This document shows, in pieces, positions 1-6,912 of a stretch of DNA of 30,983 nucleotides. The notes below the pieces were generated by a model. That model worked only from the letters and a program-made list of their open reading frames with translations. It was not told where the DNA came from and did no database searches. The position numbers were made by a program, and so were the translations under genes. This DNA comes from Caryophanales bacterium (lineage in GTDB: Bacteria; Bacillota_I; Bacilli_A; RF39; UBA660). The stretch lies in contig JAEEZV010000032.1 in assembly GCA_016291995.1 (NCBI GenBank), positions 1 through 30,983 on the forward strand. The letters run 5' to 3'. Within the stretch, counting starts at the first letter, position 1. The number at the start of each line of letters is the position of its first letter.

Positions 1-225
1 ACCACCAGATATAATTATGGCATTACTATAACCACTTTCATATAATACAACAGCTTTGCGGATTCTACTATGAAGGGGTCTTGGGGAACAACCTAAAACG
101 ATAATTGCTTCGCAAATATCTTCTTCTTTGGCATACGCTCCCATATGGTCAGTTATACCACTCATGATTAGATTTAGTTTGTCTTCATCGGTAAGCAAAT
201 CATAATTTAGTTCTGATACTCTCAT
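1..225 (-). CDS. YdcF/DUF218-like protein, N-terminal part (cut by window edge)
   Basis: The 75 visible codons begin MRVSELNYDLLTDEDK and contain AIIVLGCSPRPLHSRIRKA followed by LYESGYSNAIIISGG. This hydrophobic strand ending in a Gly, then an Arg-containing helix, then a second strand ending in SGG is the pattern of the YdcF/SanA/ElyC (DUF218) family, whose members are envelope-associated proteins of poorly defined function. The visible N terminus has no membrane segment, which suggests a soluble version. The start at 225 follows an AGGTGG ribosome site. The C-terminal half lies outside the window, so the family call rests on one motif block. The gene has its own promoter just behind the ABC gene at 272. 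Confidence 0.6.
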   Translation of the reverse strand, partial: MRVSELNYDLLTDEDKLNLIMSGITDHMGAYAKEEDICEAIIVLGCSPRPLHSRIRKAVVLYESGYSNAIIISGG

Positions 226-242
226 CTATACCACCTATTATA

Positions 243-270
243 ATTATACATTATTTATTTTTTAAATCAA
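243..270 (-). promoter_or_regulatory. Promoter for the YdcF-like gene
   Basis: On the minus strand, TTGATT (270-265) and TATAAT (248-243) are separated by 16 bases. The site sits directly behind the stop codon of the upstream ABC gene (272-274). No terminator hairpin separates the two genes, so read-through is also possible. Confidence 0.5.
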
Positions 271-271
271 G

Positions 272-3200
272 TTATTCGCTACGAAGTGCTTCGACTGGAT
301 CACGTTTTGAAGCGGCTCTGGCTGGAATTAAGCCACCTATTAAAGTAAGAATGATACTTAGGACTACTAAAACAAGAGCGTTATTAATCGCCAACATAGC
401 TCTTAGTGGAATATTACCGGTATAATGATGTAATACGGCATTGATGATTGGTATTAGGATATAAGATATACCAATACCAAACATACCTGATAATAGGCCT
501 ATAATAAATGTTTCGGCATTAAATATTGATGAAATATTACGTTTACTTGCTCCAATACTTCTTAAGATGCCTATTTCTTTTGTTCTTTCGTATACAGAAA
601 TATAAGTAATTATACCAATCATTATGGAAGATACGACTAAAGAAATTGAGACAAAAGCAATTAAAACATAACTAACGGCATTGACAATTGTTTTAACAGA
701 ATTCATTAGAATACCTGTCGTATCAGAATAGTTAATTACTTTGTCTTCATTACCAAGTTTTTCCATTCTTTTATTGTATTTATCAATAAATGATAAGAAA
801 TGCTCTTTTCCATCAAAACTATTAAAATAGAATGAGATAAAGGTTGGCTCTTCTTTATCTTGATAACCTAAACTAATTAGATTATTCTTTTCAGTTGTTT
901 CTTTGTTACTCATCATGGCATTTACTACTCTAGCTAGTTCATCTTCACTAAAATTAAGTTTAAAGGCAGAGGCTATTTTATCTTCATCAACACTAAATGA
1001 AGAAGAAAAACTACTAGTAATATCGGATACTATTTCCGTTACTTTAGAAATAATATCACTTTTCATTTTAGCTTCAGTCATACCTTTAGACATTTCATCT
1101 GATACAGCTAGGATGTTAGTATTGCTTAGATAAGCACTAATAGCACCTTCTTTGATCATATTTATCATTGTCTCTGGTATTTCTCCACCTTCAGGAATAG
1201 ATGAAGACATACTTGTATATGCAGACTTTATAGCTTCTACAAAACCAGTAAGTAAGCCATTATAAACTGTTTTAAATGTACTTGCTGGAATAACATAATC
1301 TTTTTCTAAATTATTTAATTTATCAATATTCGTATCTAGATAATTATTTACAATACTATCAGTATTTTCCTCGGGATTTTTAATAAATTCATCAAATGTA
1401 CCATATAACATATCTTTAAGGGTATTATCAAACATAGTTCTAGCGGGAGTTGTATCTGTCGTAATACTGTTTGCAATATCTACCATTTTATTACTGATAT
1501 TATTCTGCATTTTATTTTCATCAATACTGATATTAAATGCACTACTTAGTTTTTCACTATCAATGGATACGAGATCACTAAATTCAAAATTAAATTTGTT
1601 TTCTTTACTATCAAATCTTTTACCAGAGAATATATCAATATCGGGATTAGCTAGTTGTTTTTTGACCGCTTCACTTTCATATGAATAAGATATGATATGA
1701 TCTATTAAATCTTTGGTGTATACAACTCCTGGATTTAGAGCCATAGTTGTACTACCTGGTTTACTTGTGACAATACCTACGATATGGATATCTTCAGCAC
1801 TATTATATAATTTCATCATATAATCGTTATCAGCGCTCATATCTTCGTAGACATCATATTTAGTATTATATTTATATGTATCACTCGGCATAATTAGTTT
1901 TAATTTAACATTCATTAAATCTTCATAAGTAAATGTTTTAGGTTCATTATTTACACCTGTCGATTCACCTGACATAATACTATTTACCATCTTAGTTAAT
2001 TCTTCGGTATCTCTTAGTCCTAGGGAATATACAAGTAAATCACTAATACCATTAGGTTCTGATAAAACAATAACCATTTCATTATATTTAGTAGGCCACC
2101 TACCTGATAAAATATCATATTGGGTATTTAATGTATCAATATCATCAATCATTTGGCTATATATTGAAGCCATGTTGGAATAGCTACTTAACATACTAGA
2201 ACCATATACGGATGTATATAAACTACTTGGATTAAGTTTAGCTAGTTTACTAGCAGCATCTATAGTATAGATAAGTGGATCAATACTATAAGAATATTTG
2301 ATACTTGATAAGTCATCTTTCACTTTACTATAGTTATCTTCAAGGTATTTTTTAAACGATTTTAAATCGTTCGCTTTAATATTCGATAACATAGATGTAA
2401 TATATTGTCTTTCGGTGACAGTATTACTGTTATCGTTTTCACCATTACCACTAGTCATCGATAAAAGAACTCCGGTAATATCTGTCGACTCATACATAAG
2501 GGTTAAGGGATATGATGTCAAGGTATCTTCTTGAATGGAATCAACATAGTTTTGAAAGCCGGTAGAAACAGCTAATATCAAAGCTATACCGATAATACCA
2601 ATTGAACCGGCAAAAGCTACCAAGATAGTTCTTCCCTTCTTAGTCATCAAGTTATTAAATGATAATGCTAAGGCTGTAAAGAATGACATACTAGTTTTCT
2701 TAGATTTATTATCAATTGTTTTTTTATCTAAATTTGTTTTAATTTTACCATCATATGGATTTGTATCGCTGGTAATTTTACCATCTTTTAAGGTAATAAT
2801 TCTTGTGGAATATTCTTTAGCTAAATCAGGATTATGTGTTACCATAATTACTAATTTCTTTTTGGCAATATTCTTGAGTAATTCCATTATCTGAATACTT
2901 GTTTCTGAATCTAGAGCTCCGGTAGGTTCATCAGCTAAAAGAATATCTGGATCATTAACTAGTGCTCTAGCAATAGCTACTCTTTGCATCTGACCACCAG
3001 ATAATTGATTTGGTCTTTTATTGATATGATCTTTAAGTCCTACATCAATTAAGGCTTTTTTAGCTCTTTCAGTGGCTTCAGTTTTAGATATACCAGATAA
3101 GGTTAAGGCTAATTTTACATTAGCTAAGATTGTTTGATGGGATATTAAATTATAGTTTTGAAAGACAAAACCTATACGATGGTTACGATAACTATCCCAA

Positions 3201-3427
3201 TCACTATCTTTAAATTTCTTAGTACTAACTTCATTGATGATTAAATCACCACTAGTATAGTGATCTAATCCACCAACGATATTTAAAAATGTTGTTTTAC
3301 CACTACCACTAGGTCCTAGGATGGAAGCAAATTCACATTCTCTAAAGTTAACACTAACTGAATCTAATGCTTTTTGACTAAATCCTTCTGTTTCATATAT
3401 TTTAGTAACTTTTTTTATCTCTAACAT
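272..3427 (-). CDS. MacB/FtsX-type ABC transporter, fused ATPase and permease
   Basis: This 1051-residue protein combines an ABC ATPase (about residues 1-230) with a MacB/FtsX-type permease. The ATPase shows Walker A GPSGSGKTT, signature LSGGQMQRVAIARAL and Walker B ILLADEPTGALDSE. A first membrane helix lies near residues 267-290. An extracytoplasmic region of about 600 residues follows. Three C-terminal helices carry the ERTKEIGILRSIGASKRNI coupling motif, and the protein ends PARAASKRDPVEALRSE. Family members are mechanotransmitters that act on substrates outside the membrane (lipoprotein, peptide or antibiotic handling) rather than classical pumps. The extracytoplasmic part is far larger than the roughly 200-residue periplasmic domain of MacB. 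It is a single-gene unit with its own promoter; the substrate is unknown. Confidence 0.9.
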   Translation of the reverse strand: MLEIKKVTKIYETEGFSQKALDSVSVNFRECEFASILGPSGSGKTTFLNIVGGLDHYTSGDLIINEVSTKKFKDSDWDSYRNHRIGFVFQNYNLISHQTILANVKLALTLSGISKTEATERAKKALIDVGLKDHINKRPNQLSGGQMQRVAIARALVNDPDILLADEPTGALDSETSIQIMELLKNIAKKKLVIMVTHNPDLAKEYSTRIITLKDGKITSDTNPYDGKIKTNLDKKTIDNKSKKTSMSFFTALALSFNNLMTKKGRTILVAFAGSIGIIGIALILAVSTGFQNYVDSIQEDTLTSYPLTLMYESTDITGVLLSMTSGNGENDNSNTVTERQYITSMLSNIKANDLKSFKKYLEDNYSKVKDDLSSIKYSYSIDPLIYTIDAASKLAKLNPSSLYTSVYGSSMLSSYSNMASIYSQMIDDIDTLNTQYDILSGRWPTKYNEMVIVLSEPNGISDLLVYSLGLRDTEELTKMVNSIMSGESTGVNNEPKTFTYEDLMNVKLKLIMPSDTYKYNTKYDVYEDMSADNDYMMKLYNSAEDIHIVGIVTSKPGSTTMALNPGVVYTKDLIDHIISYSYESEAVKKQLANPDIDIFSGKRFDSKENKFNFEFSDLVSIDSEKLSSAFNISIDENKMQNNISNKMVDIANSITTDTTPARTMFDNTLKDMLYGTFDEFIKNPEENTDSIVNNYLDTNIDKLNNLEKDYVIPASTFKTVYNGLLTGFVEAIKSAYTSMSSSIPEGGEIPETMINMIKEGAISAYLSNTNILAVSDEMSKGMTEAKMKSDIISKVTEIVSDITSSFSSSFSVDEDKIASAFKLNFSEDELARVVNAMMSNKETTEKNNLISLGYQDKEEPTFISFYFNSFDGKEHFLSFIDKYNKRMEKLGNEDKVINYSDTTGILMNSVKTIVNAVSYVLIAFVSISLVVSSIMIGIITYISVYERTKEIGILRSIGASKRNISSIFNAETFIIGLLSGMFGIGISYILIPIINAVLHHYTGNIPLRAMLAINNALVLVVLSIILTLIGGLIPARAASKRDPVEALRSE

Positions 3428-3450
3428 ACTATCATCTCAAATCTGTTGCT

Positions 3451-3459
3451 ATTATATCA
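3451..3459 (-). promoter_or_regulatory. Extended -10 promoter of the ABC fusion gene
   Basis: TGATATAAT on the minus strand (3459-3451) is a consensus extended -10. The -35 position holds only a weak TTATAT. The start codon is 24 bases downstream of the -10 box, which gives a short leader. Confidence 0.55.
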
Positions 3460-3477
3460 TAAATATATAAAAAATAT

Positions 3478-3505
3478 AACAAAAAAAGAAGCATTCACTT
3501 CTTAT
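3478..3505 (-). terminator. Intrinsic terminator of the 87-residue protein gene
   Basis: On the minus strand, AAGAAG pairs with CTTCTT around the loop TGAATG, followed by a run of T. The hairpin begins at the stop codon of the gene at 3502. Confidence 0.7.
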
Positions 3506-3765
3506 ATTTTAAAACTTATTAGCATTATTACAATTGTACCTATAGCAATTAAGGTAGATATTAATATCATACTGGCAAAGCCACTATTTTTAATACCAAT
3601 ATCACTACCAAAAATAGAGTTCTTAAACTTACTATTTTTCTTACCAGTATAATCTACTAATTTATAGTTTTTACCGATATTTAGTTTGATATTGTCATTA
3701 GATATGGCACTAATAGTACTATATGATCCATCACTATTCTTAATCGTTTTATTTAAAGTATTCAT
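3502..3765 (-). CDS. Small protein with one C-terminal membrane helix, unrecognised
   Basis: This 87-residue protein has a polar N-terminal two thirds (start MNTLNKTIKNSDGSYSTIS) and a single hydrophobic segment at about residues 64-86. It lacks a signal peptide, so it is probably tail-anchored with the polar part in the cytoplasm. I do not recognise a family. The gene is real by context: a near-consensus promoter, a ribosome site (AGAGGGG), an intact frame and its own terminator. The ribosome site lies in a potential short hairpin at the very 5' end of the transcript. Confidence 0.6.
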   Translation of the reverse strand: MNTLNKTIKNSDGSYSTISAISNDNIKLNIGKNYKLVDYTGKKNSKFKNSIFGSDIGIKNSGFASMILISTLIAIGTIVIMLISFKI

Positions 3766-3788
3766 AATACCCCTCTTTCAGGGTGTAT

Positions 3789-3817
3789 ATAATAGCACAA
3801 ATGTTCATGTTTGTCAA
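3789..3817 (-). promoter_or_regulatory. Promoter of the 87-residue protein gene
   Basis: TTGACA (3817-3812), a 17-base spacer and TATTAT (3794-3789), with a TGC extension before the -10. The -35 box overlaps the TGA stop codon of the upstream gene. The predicted start near 3782 leaves a leader of only about 17 bases. Confidence 0.75.
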
Positions 3818-4515
3818 TTTTTAAGATATTTATCTATTTCTTTTATATACTTTAATGTTCTATCGATACTTAATTTATATAGAGATATGAAGTCATCATT
3901 TGTTTTATTATTATCATATCCATTATATGTAATAGTCTTGTTAGTATTTAAAATATCAATATCATTATTAATTATTTTTTTAGTATTAATTAATTTATAT
4001 AATTTTAAATTATTATAAATACGATATAGAAATAAATTAAATTTATAATAGTTAGAAATATTTTTAACATGATATGTTTTATCATAAACATAATTTAACA
4101 TATCTTTTATTTCTTTAGTCATTTTAGCAGTAAGAGTTATTTTATATTTCTTTTGAGATAATAGATATTCATCTAGATAAGCTTCTAATCTAGCATGATC
4201 ACGTTTAGAATATGGGCATAATCTAGTTATTTTTCTTATTAATGGATGAATAGTCGTATCCATCATATAATGACATATATGAGCATATAAGACGCTTATT
4301 ATCTCTTTATTACCTATTAGATTATGTTCTTTGATATAATCTGCCATATTATAGATAAATTCATCTAGATATATTTTATGAGAGTCTTTACGACACTTAG
4401 AATACTTAGTTAAATCTCCACCCAGGGAATATGTTTCTAGATATGTATTATCAATATTATTTAGTTTTTGAGATATATCTTTAGCCATAATGATATGGCT
4501 TTTAAATGCTGGCAT
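3814..4515 (-). CDS. Zinc-dependent phospholipase C-like protein
   Basis: The protein is 233 residues. The N terminus MPAFKSHIIMAKDI, the segment YSLGGDLTKYSKCRKDSHK and above all the helix AHICHYMMDTTIHPLIRK, followed by DHARLEAYLDEYLL, match the Zn_dep_PLPC family: all-helical, with His/Asp ligands for zinc. Family members in Firmicutes include true secreted phospholipases and many cytoplasmic homologues of unknown substrate. No signal peptide is visible, so this is likely an intracellular phosphodiester or phospholipid hydrolase of unknown target. It has its own extended -10 promoter and sits immediately downstream of the DUF4956 terminator. Family assignment is good; activity is not proven. 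Confidence 0.75.
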   Translation of the reverse strand: MPAFKSHIIMAKDISQKLNNIDNTYLETYSLGGDLTKYSKCRKDSHKIYLDEFIYNMADYIKEHNLIGNKEIISVLYAHICHYMMDTTIHPLIRKITRLCPYSKRDHARLEAYLDEYLLSQKKYKITLTAKMTKEIKDMLNYVYDKTYHVKNISNYYKFNLFLYRIYNNLKLYKLINTKKIINNDIDILNTNKTITYNGYDNNKTNDDFISLYKLSIDRTLKYIKEIDKYLKN

Positions 4516-4531
4516 ATTATCACCTCTTTTA

Positions 4532-4540
4532 ATTATATCA
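4532..4540 (-). promoter_or_regulatory. Extended -10 promoter of the phospholipase C-like gene
   Basis: TGATATAAT on the minus strand (4540-4532). It directly abuts the T-run of the preceding operon's terminator, so termination and initiation are packed within about 40 bases. No good -35 box is seen. Confidence 0.55.
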
Positions 4541-4568
4541 CAAAAAAAGAGTTAATATATATATTAAC
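4541..4568 (-). terminator. Terminator of the CotH-LTD-VTC-DUF4956 operon
   Basis: On the minus strand, GTTAATAT pairs with ATATTAAC, followed by TCTTTTTTTG. The hairpin overlaps the last codons and stop of the DUF4956 gene. Confidence 0.7.
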
Positions 4569-5226
4569 CCATTGTATCAGTATTACTTGCAACGACATTG
4601 ATAGTATTTACACCACTAATACCAGATAATAAAGCTAATACTTTATCATCTTGTTTTTTACGATATTTAATGTCATATATTAATTCAACATCAGAACTTG
4701 TGATACTTTTACTTTTACATAGATAACTATTTAAATTATCAGCTAAAACACTTTCTACTTTCTTTAAATCGACATTTTTTCCTCTGATTATTAGGACATA
4801 CTTAGTAATGTTTGTAGCCATCTTTTTAAAGATAAATAAGATTAGACAGATAAATAATGATCCGATTAGAACGACAGTGTAGTTTTGAGTACCACAAGCG
4901 AGTCCGGATACGACACACCAAAAGATAAAGGCGGTATCGCGAGGATCCTTGACAGCAGTTCTAAATCTTATTATTGATAAGGCACCAACCATACCTAAAG
5001 AGACAGAGATGTTACTGCCAATTACAACCATTACAATGGTAGTAATCATCGTTATCATAATTAATGATACGTTGAATCTTGGATTATACATTACTCCTGT
5101 ATAAGTGTTTTTATAGGTAAGAAAGATTATTAATGATACGATAAAGGCAATTAATAGTATCATTATAATAGTTCCTACGGGCATTTTTACTTGCATTTCT
5201 GCTAAGGCTTCTAAAACTTTTTTCAT
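4564..5226 (-). CDS. DUF4956 family membrane protein
   Basis: This 220-residue protein has about four membrane helices in its first 140 residues and a soluble C-terminal domain of about 80 residues. The diagnostic DUF4956 block is visible: SVSLGMVGALSIIRFRTAVK followed by DPRDTAFIFW. The family has no settled function but is repeatedly found beside VTC-domain polyphosphate polymerases, as here. Start and stop are coupled to the VTC gene by an ATGA overlap (5223-5226), and a GGAGG site lies inside the VTC coding end. A role as the membrane partner, or polyphosphate/phosphoryl channel, of the VTC protein is an inference from this pairing. It is the last gene of the operon. Confidence 0.85.
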   Translation of the reverse strand: MKKVLEALAEMQVKMPVGTIIMILLIAFIVSLIIFLTYKNTYTGVMYNPRFNVSLIMITMITTIVMVVIGSNISVSLGMVGALSIIRFRTAVKDPRDTAFIFWCVVSGLACGTQNYTVVLIGSLFICLILFIFKKMATNITKYVLIIRGKNVDLKKVESVLADNLNSYLCKSKSITSSDVELIYDIKYRKKQDDKVLALLSGISGVNTINVVASNTDTMG

Positions 5227-5915
5227 AATATATTTCCTCCTTCTAAGTTTCTTGCCATGACATATTTACTTACTGATTGCATTCTACTTGCATATTTAGC
5301 TAATATACTAGATATATATGGCTCTAGATATCTATCAAATTTTACTTCTAGAACAACATCTTTTTTATTAGTTACATTAGTATAATTAATATCTTTATCA
5401 AAGAATTTTGAATAATCTCTACTATTCTTGATATTGAAATCAAAGGTTATTCTTGTTGTTGTATTAGTGATATAAGCTAGGCGGTTATATTCAATAATAC
5501 TTTTAGGTTTATATACTCCTGTTTTAAGGATACTATAAACTTCATTAGCAAAATCTTCATTATGGATAAGTAATACTTCATAGTTACCTTTAATTAATTC
5601 TTCAGCTTCTTCTCTACTTATTAACAAAGATCTTTTTAACTGATGAGTGTCATATTTAGCTTTTAATTCTAATTTGACAAATTCAGGATCAGGTTCATAA
5701 ATACGAAGTCTTATTTTCTTTCTATTCATTTCACCTGCTAATTTATCATAATAATCATCGTCATTTATGGAATCAAAATATAGGCTTCTAATCATATATC
5801 CATCATTACTTCTATCTACTTTTAGTAATTCACTTAAATCTTTTTTTAGATTTAACATATCTTCATATGAAATAATATATTTTAATTCATGACGAAATGT
5901 TTTAAGTATTTTCAT
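5223..5915 (-). CDS. VTC-domain protein, putative polyphosphate polymerase
   Basis: This is a 230-residue triphosphate-tunnel-type protein. Visible family motifs are an N-terminal RHELKYIIS, then RSLYFDS, NRKKIRLRIYEPD, FVKLELKAKY, a central IIEYNRLAYI, TRITFDFNI, then VVLEVKFDRY and a C-terminal SVSKYVMAR. The alternating basic and acidic residues on strands are those lining the tunnel of yeast Vtc4, which makes polyphosphate from ATP. There is no membrane segment, so it is probably cytoplasmic and docked on the DUF4956 protein. I chose the start at 5915 because a perfect GGAGGTG site lies 5 to 6 bases upstream. A longer frame to 6008 would only add sequence that overlaps the upstream gene. 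It overlaps the lamin-tail gene by 14 bases. Confidence 0.85.
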   Translation of the reverse strand: MKILKTFRHELKYIISYEDMLNLKKDLSELLKVDRSNDGYMIRSLYFDSINDDDYYDKLAGEMNRKKIRLRIYEPDPEFVKLELKAKYDTHQLKRSLLISREEAEELIKGNYEVLLIHNEDFANEVYSILKTGVYKPKSIIEYNRLAYITNTTTRITFDFNIKNSRDYSKFFDKDINYTNVTNKKDVVLEVKFDRYLEPYISSILAKYASRMQSVSKYVMARNLEGGNIL

Positions 5916-6912
5916 CAGCACCTCCAATTCTAGTAAAAGATGCTGTTGTATTTGGTTGTCCTGGTGTTGGTGTTGTAAAGTATTTCCAGCTTTTACCAAC
6001 CTTTCCATAACTGATGTTATCTTTTAGAGGAACTACCTCTACTTCATCTAGTTTTTTATTGTTATAGGATATGATAATCATTTTATCGGTATCTGATAAG
6101 CCAAAATCAGCATAGATACCATTCTCGTATGATACTTTATCAGACGATAAGTAGATAACTAAATAGCCATCTTTACTAAGATTAGTTTTAGGTATCCTAA
6201 ATTTGTTTAGATTTTCTTCTTCATCAGTAATATAGACATTTTCTAGGACAATATCTTTATTTTCTTTGTTATGTATCTCTACGAAATCATAATAATTACC
6301 ATATTCATCATATACACTTCTTTTATTATGAGTCATATATTCAGTTATTTCTAATTTATAATGATAATTCTTGGTCTTTTCTTCTTCACTAGAGTTTTCT
6401 TTTCCAGGAGTTGGCTTTTTAAATTTAATATATTTACCATGAGCATAACCATAGGCAATATCACCAGCTAATTCTGGATACGTAAATTTATTAATGATAT
6501 TACCAAAATCATCTGTTAAGGTTAATACTTCCCCTTTACTACTTAGTTTGAAATTAGTATGACAAATTCTATCTTCTAAATCACATTCATCTCTATTTGA
6601 AGCATAAATGATTAGATATTCACCTGATTTAATATATATTTCAGGAAAAGACCATTTTTTTGTTTCAAATTCGGAATCAGATAAATGATAACCTGATAAA
6701 TTTATATCTCTTTTACCACCATTATATATTTCAATATAATCAGAATAATCTCCATAATTATCTTTAATAGTTTTATAGTTACTAGCCATTATTTCACTAA
6801 TATATAGTTTACCAGTCTTAATATATGATTTACTTAATCCAGGAACAAACACTACAATAAGTGAAGTAATAGCAAATAATGCAATAATTATCAATATTTC
6901 TTTTTTATTCAT
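5902..6912 (-). CDS. Membrane-anchored protein with two lamin-tail domains
   Basis: The protein is 336 residues. An N-terminal hydrophobic segment (about 6-24) is followed by two lamin-tail (LTD) beta-sandwich domains of about 140 residues each. Each has the hallmark ITEYM/ISEIM start, YIEIYN or FVEIHN, an NLSGYHLSD-type turn, GYLVIY/YLIIYAS, and a closing TPG motif (KPTPGKEN and TPTPGQPN). LTDs in bacteria are extracellular adhesion or binding modules. The domain arrangement closely resembles the N-terminal part of the CotH protein encoded just upstream, which suggests a tandem duplication. The ATG at 6912 shares its A with the upstream TAA (TAATG) and has a GAGGTG site. A GTG six bases earlier is possible but poorly spaced. 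Confidence 0.8.
   Translation of the reverse strand: MNKKEILIIIALFAITSLIVVFVPGLSKSYIKTGKLYISEIMASNYKTIKDNYGDYSDYIEIYNGGKRDINLSGYHLSDSEFETKKWSFPEIYIKSGEYLIIYASNRDECDLEDRICHTNFKLSSKGEVLTLTDDFGNIINKFTYPELAGDIAYGYAHGKYIKFKKPTPGKENSSEEEKTKNYHYKLEITEYMTHNKRSVYDEYGNYYDFVEIHNKENKDIVLENVYITDEEENLNKFRIPKTNLSKDGYLVIYLSSDKVSYENGIYADFGLSDTDKMIIISYNNKKLDEVEVVPLKDNISYGKVGKSWKYFTTPTPGQPNTTASFTRIGGADENT

Noticed and set aside
903..1133. Plus-strand frame inside the MacB-type gene
   Set aside because: It is antisense to a well-supported coding region, with no ribosome site and no protein-like motifs.
5916..6008. Longer N terminus for the VTC protein
   Set aside because: The extension is a His/Gln-rich reading of the lamin-tail gene in another frame, and the ATG at 5915 has a perfect ribosome site.
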